DNA of 64,000 nucleotides from Diatrype stigma (GCA_022225965.2 JAKJXP020000077.1:172323-236322); one strand, 5' to 3'; numbered from the stretch's first letter, positions 10,979-25,937 are shown. Numbers and translations: made by a program. The notes: generated from the letters alone by a model not told the origin.

Positions 10979-12108
10979 GGTTGTGGTCAACTCAAAAATG
11001 GAAGCGACAAAGTTAGAAACACAGCCCTGCTGCTGAAAGCTACCCCCCGATAAATAAAGAGTCGAGTGATAGAAATAACCATGAAGAATGGTAAGACTAT
11101 AGTGACATGGGTGTTGGTGTAAGAGAAGGCTCAACGGGCGGGAGATCTCAGCCTTCCCGCGGCGGACGGCAGTCGATTCGGCTCGATAGAGTTTGTCTGG
11201 GACTGGGTCTGCTTCTGGGTCTGGGTCTGGGTCTGGGGAAAGAGGAAAAGCGTCTCCGGTCTGTCTGCTGCGATGGAACGAACGAGCAGGCTGAGCGGCA
11301 TTGCTATAATCGGATGGGTAGAAGCCGGAGAGGCGCGCGCAACGTCATGAATAAGAAAGATGAGATAACCTCGGGAGAGAATAATAATAACCCAAAGATA
11401 AATAAAGGTGTGAGGTAAGTCCACAGTCCCCGGCCCAGTCCACATTCCACAGTCTAAGTCTAAGTCTACGGTCTACAGCCTACAGTTCAGTCTAGGTCTA
11501 CAGCCCACAGCCCGTGTCCGCCGTGCCTGGCGAGAGGGCGGACAGGTGCGAGGTAGAGGCGCGAGGTAGAGGCAGAGGCAGCAGAGGAGGCAGAGAGACA
11601 GGCAAAGAAAGGCAGCCATTGCCGTGCAAGGGAGTGGTGGTGGCATTGGATCTCTCTCGCGAGAGACCCCTGCCAGCTGGAAAACCAGGGTCTGAAGGGC
11701 GGTAGTATTCGTACTTCTGTCTGCATGTCTGTACGTTATGCAAGGTACTCATTCCTTCGAGCAGGTTGCAGATACAGCCGGCCATCGTGCTGCCTGCGCC
11801 CGAGGATCCCGTATTGACTACCCTCGAGCAGGCTGCGGACAGCGCCGCGATGGTACATACGGACTATCACTGACTATATGTCTGTAGTTATGTATGGCAG
11901 GGTGGAGACTGGCCTCGTGGCTGCGAGTCTCGAGTCTCGCTGTCCCTTTTGGGCCTTTTTGGGTCTTTTGGGTGCTGCGAACAGGCCAGGGCTCCACCTG
12001 CACGCGGCCCAGCAAGAGGGGATCCAAGGCTCTTCTTGGTAACCTGGAATGGAATTGACCTGGAATTGCTTGAACGCGGTAGGCGAGCAGGCGAATGAAC
12101 GAGCATGT

Positions 12109-12176
12109 ATTGTGTATTGTGCATTGTGCATTGTGCATTGTGTGTTGTATATTGTATATTGTATATTGTATATTGG
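12109..12176. repeat. 7-bp minisatellite ATTGTRY
   Basis: About nine consecutive 7-mers, first ATTGTGC-type then ATTGTAT-type, run through this stretch and degenerate downstream to about 12210. The 7-bp period keeps frames open on both strands and creates the illusion of genes. Confidence 0.9.
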
Positions 12177-12373
12177 ACGTTGTATTGCGTATTGTGCAGT
12201 GTGTGTTGTGGGAAGTGGGAAGTACCGTGTGCAGCGTACCGCGACAAGCTTGGAACATTGAACAGGCCTGGGCGCAGTCCCGCACCCGGCGGATTGGATC
12301 GCGTGGTGTGCCAAAATTAGAAAGTGAGCGACTGTTACCACCTCCTCCGGCCTGCACCTCTACCAAGTAAAAG

Positions 12374-12477
12374 TACCCTTGGCACCCTTGGCATCCTTAA
12401 CAGGACACCCTTGGCACCCTTAGCACCCTTCGGTCCCTAACACCCTAGCACCCTAGCACCCTTAGCAGCCCTAGGGT
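12374..12477. repeat. CACCCTTGG / CACCCTAG degenerate tandem repeat
   Basis: Units of roughly 9-10 bp (CACCCTTGG, CACCCTTAG, CACCCTAG) repeat about ten times with substitutions. A few units contain CCCTAA-like words, but there is no regular TTAGGG array. Confidence 0.8.
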
Positions 12478-12937
12478 AAACGGTAGGCCTTCCATCCGCT
12501 GCTTGGTACCTCTGCCTACACATGTATGCACATACACGGCTACATATGGAGGTACCTACAGGATGCGGTGAAGGACTTATGTAGTCTAGGTATGTAGGCA
12601 TTCGTAGTAGCAACGTTGATGTCACGGGAAACCCATCTCTGGCAATTCTTTTATCACGGCCGATACGAGTCTGCTATAGTCTTGGTCATAGCATTAAGGT
12701 TAGTGGGCTTAGTTATACAGCTATCGACTTCAGCTCGTACCTACACTAACACCTATACTCAATCACTAATAAGACTTGGACATCTATGGGCGTGAACAAT
12801 CCGATACTTACATGCGTACGTCGTCAGATCGTGCATACCTACGTATGTACGTACGTAGATGTTTATACCGGCATGAGTAATGAGATAGACATACATGAAG
12901 GATCTACAATATACGTACATATGGAATCGCTGAAGGC

Positions 12938-12940
<3 letters not shown>

Positions 12941-12982
<42 letters not shown>
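12941..12982. repeat. (TG)21 microsatellite
   Basis: An uninterrupted TG dinucleotide run of 42 nt. Confidence 0.97.
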
Positions 12983-12986
<4 letters not shown>

Positions 12987-15635
12987 CAATTACTAGTTCG
13001 ATGTACTGCTAAGCGCGCCTCCCCTTGCATGCGCCGGTGTTTTGTTTCAAACGTTCACCTATATGTTTCTTGGTATTATACCTACCTAGGTAACCAAAGA
13101 CATGAATGATAAACGCATTCAACGCCAGTTTATGAGCAGATCGCAGGTATGCGTAGTGCTGATCTGACGGAGGCGCAGCTTAGCGCATGCTGTGCTGTGC
13201 CGTGCCTGTCGCATGGGGTGATGGGGTAGAAGGGCAGGAGGGTGAGAAGGGCACGGGGGGCATCCATCCCCCAGAGTAGGTATGTATGTAGGTAATATAT
13301 ACTGTAGCACTGTAAGTCCCTAGAATAGGAAGCGTTGTGTAGTGTAGTGTAGTGTGGTGGACTGTACAACTACAGGTATACGGAGGAAAGTGCACCGCCA
13401 AGGAGGCTGTGTGGTTTTATATATACAAATATAGTAGTTATAGTGTCACAGCAGACTTATCTTGTCTTGACATACAGAAGAAAAGAACAATAAAAAGAAA
13501 ACATGGTGTAACACACCAGTAGCGGCAGTGGATATGTCAACATGCATGTGTATGTTAAGTTCTACGAGTGACTGAGACATGGTGGTTCATCGGACTAGAG
13601 AGCCGTTGGAAGTATACGTACGTTCGAGATGCCGGTGGTGTTCGGGAACTCCAAAGCGGGAACCCATGAATCACTAACTAGAGGCTCTGGTTTCAAGCAT
13701 AATAGAGAGGCTGTGAACTGTATGTGGGAACCTCTATAACCGTATAGAAATCTTGTGAATTCGACTTACGTATGATACTTGATTGTGTCAAAGCAATAGG
13801 AGAAGAAAGGTGGTATTGATGATCGATCAGGTTGCAGCGGACTTACGAAGTATGTACTATAAGGTCCTAATCACGGAATTCTCCAACTTCCCTGTGCCCT
13901 GCACTTGAAACCGCGACCACTTGCGGGGAAGAGGCAAAAGCACGTTAATAGAAGAATGTTGCTCTGTATGGACAATGACAACTTGCGGTGTGTAGATGTT
14001 GCAGCGAGCTTAGGAAGTAGCCTTTACAATATAAGGAACTACCCGAATAACACTTAAGTATAGGTTAGGTAATACTTATATCATAAATCGTTTACAGATG
14101 TATGTAAGACTACCAGGTAGTTAGTCTTCCTAACATCTTGACTTAAACATTTCACTTTTTGTACACATCTGTGTATTTGTCTCTCGGCCGAATAGTCGGT
14201 TTTCAGTACCGGGAGGAGCCGTTCGGAGAGCCCGCCTAACTGCACTATATATCTTCTTAGTCAACTAGTGTTTGTAGTTATGACCTCGGGACTTGTGACT
14301 GGAGTACGGCCCCTATTCCTGCTGGTTATGAATCACCTACAAACGTATACAGCTTTCGAAGTGGAGAGTTATTCCCTTCCTTCCTGCAGTTTTTCCATGC
14401 TTCATACGTCTAGCTAGTAGAAACTGTAGTACACATATGAAATGTGAGTATGACATCAGGGACATACCACACACTGACTGAGTGAGGGGGATGACTGGAT
14501 GCATGCATGTAAGTACTTGCGCCGGACGGATGTGTACCTCGACATGGAATTAATTGAATGCATTGGACAGTACATGGTTCTTTGGGCTTAGACGCGCTGC
14601 AGTGGAGCTGACGCACCAACAGGCGAACCAGACATTCGCCCGTCTGGACTTGTGAGGCGATACCGTAACCCAGCTGCACATAACATTGTTCCTATTTTTA
14701 ACCTGCATGACATACATGTATGTATTCCCTCCATCATGTAGTCGAGCGACCGGATTACTATTAGTCTATCAGACCATCACTAACTATCAATAATGGATGG
14801 ATACGCTTGCACGTGTTTATGTTAGCAAGTTATAGATTTGATATGTATGTTTCTCATGTATGTCTCACGAAACACATGTAGGGCACTTCACACATCTATG
14901 TGAGTGAGTAGGCAAGCGAGCGTGTGAGTGAGTGAGTGGCAAGGTATCAACGGCAGGTATTCATCATGTAGATCGGTATGTATGTCCACGGCCATCACCA
15001 ACACCACCACCATCATTCGGCGGCGCCGGCCAGCCTTGCAGATCCCGATCCGGCGAATGCAACCCCGGGGAAACAAGGGGGGAGAGACATACATAAGGAG
15101 GTACCTATATATGTATCTATGTATATAGGTAGTCCGTTCGTCTGTCTGCCGGGTTGGAATGGGAGTCGAGGCTCGAGGCTGCAGTGCAACTTGTGCAAGG
15201 TGGCAAGCAACCAACACTCACGAGATCTGAAGCAGAGGAGCATTTGGCCTTGTTTCAGAATAAGGTTGTGTGGGGGGGTGTGGCTGCCATGTGTTCGGTT
15301 CGGGCGGCGTTCGCTTCATGTCGTCGTTCCTACGCTCGAGATTCCGCGTCGTTCAATTCCCCGGCTGATGCCCGGAACCCGAAGTGTTCGCATGGTTGCC
15401 TATCTCATGTCTGTAGGCATGTACAATACGCAGGCAGATGCCTACCTACATACCTTGTGTAGATGCCTACCTCATGTAGATGCCATGCCATGTGGACGGA
15501 ACCATGGACAGATAGATGGGCAGATTGCCGAAAGATAGATATAGATAGCCCCCATACCAATGGGGTCCGAAAGCTCGGTTCCTACGGGACGTCCCTCGCT
15601 CCCACGTAGCTTATTACAGTAGTTAGTTTATAGTA

Positions 15636-16728
15636 CCTTAGCGGGAACTGCAGCAAATTCCCAAGCCTGGTACAAGGACTATAAGCCTGTTACAAGGACT
15701 GTAAGGGTTGCTGACCCAACAAGGCTTGCTGGATGTGCAAGGCTTAGGAAAACTAAGTATACTCCTATACAAATAACTAGCAACGGTACTTTTATCCAAG
15801 CTACAGCGCATACTTCCCTAAAACCTTTTTATAATTCCACCAAGCTGCGCTGGACAGATTTCCTACCAATTTGTATAATACTGGCAATTGCGTTATAGCA
15901 ATTTTGCTGCAATTACGTAATTTACTTCCTACATTATAGGTTTTCCACCATTTTGCTACCTTCGTTAAAATTTCCACTCCATTTCTTATACATATTTTTG
16001 TAAGTCCGTACCACCACTACACCACCATTATCCATCATTATTACCGCCCGCGCTACTATCGTATATATCCGTCGCAAGTATATTCAAGTGAGTTTATATC
16101 AAGTGGCCTATTAAGTGGTAGCTTGTAGCGATGTATCTGCTGGTAGCCGCGGCGGTAGTGGTGGTGGGTGGTAGTGGTGTAGTGGTGGTGCGGGCTGGTA
16201 CCCGAATGGCTGTAAGCCCGAATGGCTGCAAGCAAATGACTCGAATGGACTGCTGGGTAAGTACTGATTTGGTAGATTTGGTGGATGGATTGCTAGCTAA
16301 CTGCTAAGTAGGTATCCGGTTGGTGCTAAACCTTACGGATTGGTGGATTGGACGGTGCAATCAAGTATGTATAGCCCCCTTGCCAGCGCTGTAGCTCCTT
16401 TGTAAGCGCTGTATAAGTTAGTTGGTTTGGAGCCAGAGTTTTAGACAGGTGGTGGTGGTAAATCAATAGAATTACTTAAGGGCTTTTACCAGTAATGTCG
16501 TAAATGCTTGCAGCATACGTATAGCGCTTGTAGAAATCTGTTCCAGGGCATCTTTTAGGGAGCGTTATAGGGGGCAATTTTACAAGGATTGCAAGGCTTG
16601 TCGGCTCAGCAAGGCTTGGCACCCTTGCACCAGGCTTGTAACCTATCTTTGGCTAACAAACGGAGCCAGCCTTGTTATTATACAAGCCCTGTACAAGGCT
16701 TGGGAATTCCCTAGGGTTCCCGCTAAGG
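15636..16728. mobile_element. non-autonomous inverted-repeat DNA transposon, TA-flanked
   Basis: The left end reads CCTTAGCGGGAAC, then seven variable bases, then AATTCCCAAGCCT. The right end, read as reverse complement from 16728, gives the same two blocks in the same spacing, followed on both sides by GTACA. That makes about 35 matches over 42 bp. Both ends are bordered by TA (15634-15635 and 16729-16730), the target duplication expected of Tc1/mariner-type elements. Inside each end lie several AAGGCTTG-like subterminal motifs (for example near 15721, 15739, 16592 and 16610). The 1093-bp body contains no substantial open frame, so it must be mobilised in trans or be a decayed remnant. Superfamily assignment rests on the TA flanks only. 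Confidence 0.75.
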
Positions 16729-16944
16729 TAATTGGTGAAATATACAGGACTAGTCCGATAGTTCGACCACACTGGAGGCTTGGGCAGTGATTGAGTAGGT
16801 ACAATACTGTAGCTCTTCCCCATCTTGTGGATCATCTCAACGGCATGGCAGCATGGCCAATGGAACTATCCCCAGGAACACATGCACCGCACCGCGCACA
16901 CGGCGATTCGGTAGTTGGATAGGGCAGCTAGTTAGTGGCCAGAC

Positions 16945-16975
16945 TCGACATCGACATCGACATCGACATCGACAT
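16945..16975. repeat. (CATCGA)n hexamer repeat
   Basis: Five units of CGACAT/CATCGA in direct succession. Confidence 0.9.
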
Positions 16976-17915
16976 TTCACACCTACGTAGTCGACTAGTT
17001 ACCAATTAGCCAAGTGCACCTTGGAAGGCATGGCATGACCTGCATGCATGCATTATCCATCCATGGATGAATCCACGATGTAATAATGTAGGTAGGTATG
17101 CAATAGGTGACTAGGGGAGAAGAAAAAAACGTGGAGCAGGAGACTTACACCTTGCCTACTTGCCTACATACATGTATTGTACCTATATACAATACCTCAG
17201 CTGTCCATCCACCCACCCACCAGTGCCACCACCCATCCATTCCCTCCCCCTCCCCCTCCCACATACTTACCGATGGAAATAACTACACTGACACGCGAAC
17301 CGCCAATGAAACGCTGACATCGATAGTAGCCATGGATATGTGTGTATGCCTATGTTACTACACAGGTACCATACACAATTAGACATCCCGTCTGCCCCAT
17401 GTTCCCATGTGCTCATGTGTCCATACCTACCTACGTACTGTAGGTACCCTGCCGCTTCGACCCTTGCCCGCAGCAGAGTTATTCTTGGGGGCCAGTGAGG
17501 TTGTGCGTACGAGGGGCATATGGAGGCTGCGCCATGTCGTTACATGGCATACATGAGAAAGCCTTCTTCGCTCTCTGCATCTATTGCGCTTTTTGATCGG
17601 TCATCGGTCGGTTTCACGGATCCAGCCAGGCCAACCTACATACCACTGTATTGTACCTACATATACCTCCTACCTGACCACCTTACTACTAAGTATACCA
17701 CGTATACTACGTAAGGAGGTCGGCGGTAGGTAGCATCGTATCATTCGGCAACAGGCGATTCAATGTAGGATGCCGTACCGGGCGAGGCGCGTTTAAAAGT
17801 CAATAGTGTACCTACAGTATGTGCGCAGGTAATAGTGGGGGGAGGGGCAGAGGGGTTTCCCTTCAATTCAGGGGGAAGGGCTATACTACAGTCTCCCTAC
17901 TGCTGCTATATGGGA

Positions 17916-17960
17916 TTCAAGCCCGTCATATTCGAGCCCGTCATATTCGAGCCCGTCATG
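17916..17960. repeat. three copies of a 15-bp direct repeat
   Basis: TTCRAGCCCGTCATR occurs three times head to tail with one or two substitutions. Confidence 0.95.
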
Positions 17961-19474
17961 TTCTCAGGACCTCCCGTTCGAGAAGAACATGAGATCTGAG
18001 CTTACGATGACCCGGGGAACCTCTCGCCAATCACACGGGGTGGGAACAAACTTACAGGTGAGGTGCCAAGTAGGTAGGTCTGCATGCATGCAGTTGGACA
18101 TCGTCTCGGCCCTTTTTTTTACTATTTACCAATTTTTTCGAACCGTCAATGTTTCTTCTTTTGATCTCGTTTTACCCTTCGATAGGGGTGCTCACACGCA
18201 AGTAAGAGTCGCTAGGTCTCAACTTAGCCGCTGCTGCTGCCCTGACTCGACTGATTATAGTACTGTCTCATCCTAAGCTCGAGTTCTATTTCGAGTGCCA
18301 ACAACGGCGCGCCAGCATTGCATCGCCACCAATGAAGCCGGTGGTCCCCTTTGCTGCTTCTTGGCATTGGACCTCGGTTCCTCTGTCCTGGCCAGCATGA
18401 TGATGGGTGGTGGTGGTGGTGGTGATACCAATGATGCCGATATAGTCGTCGATGGCCATGATGATAGTGATGGCGACTATATGACGATGATGGTGATCCC
18501 TTTCTTTTCTTATTCCCTTGCGGAAGGATCTGCCATAAACCGCGCCTCATACTTTGCGCGCATGGCCCCGTCGTATCTGCAACGGGGCCAGCAGCCACCC
18601 CGCGCCAAAGGCCCAACTACATGAGTGGCTCATCAGACGTTGTGAGACGCACGATCTTCGCTCGATGGCGGGTTGGTTACATAATGCAAAACCTATGTAT
18701 GCAGAGGTTGTATAGTACGGTCTGACTCTCGCGGCAGCTGTTCCGTCCATGCTGCAAGTGAGTGGCATCTCGCGTTACCGTTACTGCGTGGCGTGGCTGT
18801 TGTAAACTTAGGCTCTTATCGTTACACCACAGGTCGGCTTGGCTTGGATTGGCCTGACTTGGCTGAGATGGTGATGATGATGATGATGATGGTGGTGGTG
18901 TTGACATCTGCAGCACATGGCCACGAGCGAGCTAAAACGCTGCGTCCCCTTTTTCTATCTATACCTTACACGGGATCCTCCTCATTGCGACTCTGCTCTG
19001 CTGTCCCCCCCTTGCGCCAGCCCCAGGGCCGAGGCATGCCTGCCTGCATACATGCATCAGGGTAAGGTCACCTCGAAGAAAGCTGCCGGTCTCCTCCATC
19101 CGGGGAGGGGGGATTCCTTCCATGCTACCTAGCTACCTATTTCTCGGGGAGTTGGGGAGAAGGGGAGAGAATACGACCGAACGGTTGCTTGTCTGCTCGC
19201 TGGCTCAGCTCGCTCGAAGAACCCGGGTCTTGAGGATCCCAAGGTTGTCCAAGTACCTAGATAGTAGGTATTGTATTACAAGCCCAGTTCAAGATCGGGC
19301 CTTTTCAGGCAGATTGTGCAAAAGATCTTACTTGGCCCAGCCCTGTTTCTGCACTGCATGCTTCATCCTGCATGCTGCATATGACAGGACACGGCATCCG
19401 CAGATAGATAGACAGACACAGAAACAGAAACATATAGACCGAGAGCATCTCGGTGTGGGAGGGTTGGAGGGGGA

Positions 19475-19487
19475 GGGGGGGGGGGGG
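19475..19487. repeat. G-homopolymer run within a G-rich stretch
   Basis: Thirteen consecutive G residues follow GGGTTGGAGGGGGA, so several G-triplets lie close together on the plus strand. Confidence 0.9.
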
Positions 19488-19560
19488 CTCAGCCTCGTTC
19501 TAGTCACTTAGCGAAGCGAAAGGGAACGATGACGGGTTGCCGCGCTTCTCGGGCGCTTAA

Positions 19561-19610
19561 CTCCAACTCCAACTCCAACTCCAACTTCAACTCCGGCTCC
19601 AGCTCCAGCT
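19561..19610. repeat. (CTCCAA)n hexamer repeat
   Basis: About eight CTCCAA/CTCCGG/CTCCAG units in succession. Confidence 0.92.
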
Positions 19611-21371
19611 TTCTTTCTTTCTTCTTCACCTATAACCGAAACACCTACACCCTCACGTGCTAAAATTCCCTACCTTCTGACCTTTATCTGAAGCAGTGAA
19701 CCAAAGATCTGTAGAACACAATTAAATACCTGATTACACCGATCCATTCTCACAACTACCACCAACGTTAGCGATGTGGGCACCTACCTACATAGTAGTA
19801 GCCTACTTAGCTAGCCCCCTGCGGACCCCTCCGCCTCCCCCCCTTTCCTATCCTATACCTGCCTCTCCCCTATTATCACTCCCAACTCATTTTCTCTCTC
19901 TCGCCCGTATAGCACAACGAACTCTCCCTTATTCTTGCCGCTATAGTGACCCAGTACACAGGATCAAGATTCTAACGTCACGTCTCGGCCTGCCTTCCCG
20001 CGCTTGCTTTGTATGTCCGGGGAACACTACTAGTCAGCCCCTTACTTACCTACCTATACATGCACAGGTGTATATCTGATTGACTACGTACTTAGGTAGA
20101 CCGCACCTATATATGTATATGCATCTGAAAATGAGAGCTGCCTAGGGTACCTGGCTACCCTTCTCGTGGTTCGATGGTGATGATATATATGTCAGTGACT
20201 CAGTGTCTGTTCTTTTCACCACCTAGTTGATTAGACAGATAGGTAGGCAGGTAGTTACCGTAGCTATATGGCCGAGTTCGTACTGGTATTTTTTGGCGGG
20301 TTCTCCTGTCTATCCTCTCTGTTCTGCCCTGCCCGGCCCCTGTCCCGTTTTGTCCCAATCATGCAATTCCATCACAATCACCTCAATACAGTACCGGCAG
20401 TCCGTCAAATAGGGCATGGATGTTACCTATCTATATCTATATCTACCTAGGTGCCTATATATTTAGACCTACCTATGCATGCAGTCATCTACAGCTACCT
20501 AGTCCTAGGTACTGCATGCAAGATGCAAGACGGGCGGACGGCCGACTCCGCGTGGGCCTGACTAACTACCTACCTACTGATCTATCTTAAATCGTTATGA
20601 CAGCGGGCTTCCATCTTCATGTGAGTAGTTGACGCTAGTCAGGCAGGCAGTCGCAAAGGGAGGCGATGCAGTACGATGCGATGCGATGCGATGCCCATGC
20701 ATACATATGTAGGTACTTAGTGCTATGCCAACTATACTCATACTCAAACTCACACCACTCACCATCTTCCAAAGTTAGCAGCATGAGTTGGGTTAAGAGA
20801 GCTAGAGCTATACCACCCATGAATAAGTCTAACTACCTGCATACCTAGTCATTACGAGACGGCGGCGGCGGCGGTGGTGGTAGTAGTTTACTGAATGTGG
20901 GAGCACATGTCATGGATGTCATCAACCAAGATCTCATCTCATGTCAGCTTTAGCGCGATAGCCGCCCGCCTGCCCTGCCCGCCCGTCTGCTCGCGCGCCG
21001 TTGGGGCTGGCCGGTTGCCATTGGAACGTCGGGTATGGTAGGTAACAAACCACCTCGACTAAGGTCGTTATTTGCCATCATAGTCATAGGTTAACTCGGG
21101 GACATAGGTACAGGTAGCGGTAGCTGCTGAGCCTTCCGCCTACAATCTATGCGACCTAGGATAGGTGATAGACCGCGCAATGCAATACGACTGTGACGAC
21201 ACCTGTTATTGATAGCAATCGTGTTGAGAACGAAAACGAGGCCAGGCGAAGGGAGAAGTTCAACGAACGAACGAACATAGCGAGGGCACACCAGCAGATC
21301 GACTTCTCTTCCATCCCATATCCCATTATGGGGTATACGGGAATCTATGCCGCGGCTACTGTACGAGATCA

Positions 21372-21404
<33 letters not shown>

Positions 21405-21410
21405 CCAAAG
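21372..21410. repeat. 39-nt poly-C tract
   Basis: An uninterrupted run of 39 C residues. The complementary G39 could form quadruplex structures. It also keeps overlapping frames open as poly-Pro or poly-Gly, which explains the spurious frames here. Confidence 0.9.
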
Positions 21411-22243
21411 AACCTCGAGTGAGGCGCCGCCTCCAGTAGGCATGTAGGTAAAAAGGACATACAAGATGCTTAGATGCCTTCTTGACCTGCCTTGCTACGC
21501 CATCCGACCTCATTGAAACAAAAGGCTCTCGTAACTTTCCGTCGATATATGACGAAGTTCCTTAACCCCTACTTCGCATAATATACTCCAGGGAAAAGGG
21601 GGCGGGTTGGTCCCTTCGAACACCTTCACACCAGCTACCAGCTTTCAACGTGTGTACCTACATACCTAGCTACCCTGAAGATAAACCGCATCAAGTGCAC
21701 AGAATGAACATTTTGCTAGCAGCTAGGAACCATAGTACAATATTATAGACCCTAGCGTAGGGACGATCAACCCTCCTTTACGAAGATGTACAAATCCAAG
21801 CCAATAAAGCAGACGTGAGGTAGATCAGATATTGTCTCGAACAACGTTGGCTAAAGCTAGGTACCTAGCTACTGGACAACGCGGGAAGAGTACCCACCTA
21901 AGGTAAAGGGGGAAGCTAACCCAGGCGGCATCCCCCCTTTTCCATAAGCGTCTGTGGCTCGTCATGAGAGCTTGCCAGGTAGCTTTGCTCGCAAGTGACA
22001 TCTTATAGCGAACTCCGGCCCAAAAAAACCGAGAACCATACGGATTAAGCTAGCCCTGAACGTCATGTTGTCCCTTTTCTGTATCCCCCTTTCGTGCCCC
22101 ATCCCGCCGTGACTGATCTATATTTCCCATCTAATGTAATGTCACCCCGAACATTGCCGTGTCGTTCTTGTTAGCCACAAAGCTACTCCAATCCAACCAA
22201 GCATAGCCCCATACTCAAGTCCATCGTTGGAAGTAGCAAGCCA

Positions 22244-23826
<1,583 letters not shown>

Positions 23827-25937
23827 TTCCCTGAGAATCAAGGAATGGGAGGGATTGGAAGTATGCAGTATGCGGTAGGTATGCAGTGCGCAGTAGGTAT
23901 GTAGGTAAGGTATGTAGGTACCTAGGTGTGTAAGTAGGTATAGGTATAGGTATAGGTAAGTATGTAGGTGGGAGTGTGTAGGTCCGGAGTATTGAGGGAT
24001 GTGAGAGGACGAGTCCCGGGTCGTCAGCGAATGGTGAGTGAGTGGGTGGTGGGTCAGGATCGGGAGTCGGACGTATGGTATGAACGGCAGTGGCAGAAGT
24101 GGGTAGGCACGAGCACGTTGATAGATAGGCAAGTCTGCAGGTCGGTAGGTGCTCTCGATTGTCGAGGTCGAGGTTCGTTGAATGTTGAGGAAGGAGATCC
24201 CGTCCTTTGTCTCTCGCTCTCCCAAGTGCACGTGCAGAGGTCCGAATGTGCAAATGTCTAGTTGTCTACCTAGGTACTAGTAGTTGTCTAGTTGTCCTGA
24301 TGTCACTCTACTACATGTATGTATGTAGGTATGTATGCAATGGATGGCAGTTAAGGGGTAAGTAACGACCCAGTTACTGCAGGTGGCATTAAGAATTAGG
24401 TACGAAGTAGTTGCGGTGAATAAGGAGATTTTGTGCCAGCACCTGCACCTATCACTGTCGAATCTGATGTGCTTCTCCCAATGGAGCGTTTGTGCGTTTC
24501 GTAAAGTATGTAAGGTTGACGGATAGTAGACGAGTACTTCGCCGGTAGGTGGGAATGCAGGTAGATAAAGCTGATAATTACCTAGGTACTTAGAGGGGGA
24601 GTCAAAAGGTATGCAGCTTCAATGTTCGTCCGTGCGGGTCGCGTAATGGAAAAAATCGCGTGTTAATGCTAATCTTAAGGGGATCCAGGTTTAATGGACG
24701 CCTATTTATTCCGTCGATTGACCCCCTACGGCACACGATCTCGAATCAATTCTCTTCGGGATCGAGGGATTGCGGATGGATGGCAACAGAAACAGGACAG
24801 ACGCTGAAAATTGGCCTTATGAGAGTATCCTGATGTTATCAATTCCGACTCCGAGGTTGCACGTCGAGGCCGAATTCCCTGCTTAATTCCCTGCTTTGGC
24901 GATTCTTGGGCCTGTGCAACGAGAATCGTCGATCCTGGACGGTGGTAATGACGTTGCTTTCGACCTCAGTATGGTTGAGCCAATTATTTGGTAACGTGGC
25001 TCGCTGGCCTCCCTAAGAAGTACGAAGGAGGTACATTGCCGTCTCTACATTACCTACATACCTTCAATGCTGTAGTCAATTAGCTTCCAGTGGTTACTAA
25101 CCCAGTAATAACTTGTTGGTGACAACCCCTTTCTTAGCCAGGACTGCCTCGTGGTTATGATACTGGTTTGGCTGTCATGTCGATTGCAGACATAATTTAA
25201 GATTGCATAATTTCCATTGTTGCCGGGTATGAATAATACATCATGTACTACCTAGGTACCTAGTATACACATGTTACTCGGCTATATAGACAAGCATGCC
25301 ACCGTTTCCCATCCTTAACTCAGAGCCGAAGTTCGGGTCAATCCGTTTCAACGGCTCCTCTATCTACGTATTCGTATCTGCTTCTCATTCTAGGGCATTC
25401 TATCCAAGTTGAAAAGAAAGGCTAGAACGCGAGTAGGGGCTGATGGAAGGAAGGGGTTGAAGACGCTCCAATAAGCTTCCAAGGTTCTATGCAGGTGTAC
25501 ATACAGCGCACTATTAGGGAACTATACCAGGCAGCTTGAATGATGAAGCCTGTTAAATCCAGTTGATATACTTCGTAGTTTGTGTTTAGTTACTCATGTA
25601 TCCCCTATAAATTTACATATCTCATACACGTGCATCGCATCCGTATGGATGAATGCAACTCTACCTATTCAAACCCTACCTACCTAGGTACCTAATAATA
25701 TACAACCCTCTGATATAAACCTACCGCTAAATCGTCTAGTCGTGAGAAATCGTCAATGTTGCCGTTATAACGGATCAAAAGCCACTGGCTTGGTTCGATG
25801 CATCCCCCTTTAAGCTTTGCTTGCTGGACTGTCGACGTCCTGCCCTGACTCCTGGGCGCTGAATCCACCCGTCCCGGCTTTACACTCAAACATGTAGACT
25901 CGGCCCTCGGGGAGGCAGTCTCTCTTTCTCTCCTTTC
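23827..25937. other. intergenic; pct1 promoter and 3' side of the F-box gene
   Basis: Just upstream of pct1 (23870-23970) is a dense array of GTAGGTAT and GGTATA words. Open frames on both strands in 23555-24261 are antisense shadows or repeat-driven. The rest (24300-25900) has scattered TACCTAGGTA palindromes and no supported gene. The minus frame at 25692-25889 has no recognisable features. Confidence 0.5.

Larger units (their letters stand above)
10979..22243. other. 11-kb gene desert between the transcription factor and pct1
   Basis: No gene is supported here. The first 0.5-1 kb is probably promoter and leader of the minus-strand transcription factor, with GGGTCT repeats at about 11204-11237. 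The rest contains many microsatellites and minisatellites (listed separately), frequent TACC/GGTA words, a 1.1-kb inverted-repeat element at 15636-16728, and a long poly-C tract. Open frames here are repeat-driven: the pairs at 12049-12370 are open on both strands because a 7-bp unit cycles through all frames. Frames at 14978-15538 and 19122-19511 lack domains and codon signal. Confidence 0.6.

Noticed and set aside
12049..12370. Overlapping open frames on both strands over the 7-bp repeat
   Set aside because: The repeat period of seven cycles through all frames without stops, so the open frames are a consequence of the repeat.
12440..12477. Interstitial telomere array
   Set aside because: Only scattered CCCTAA/CCCTAG words occur, without regular TTAGGG periodicity.
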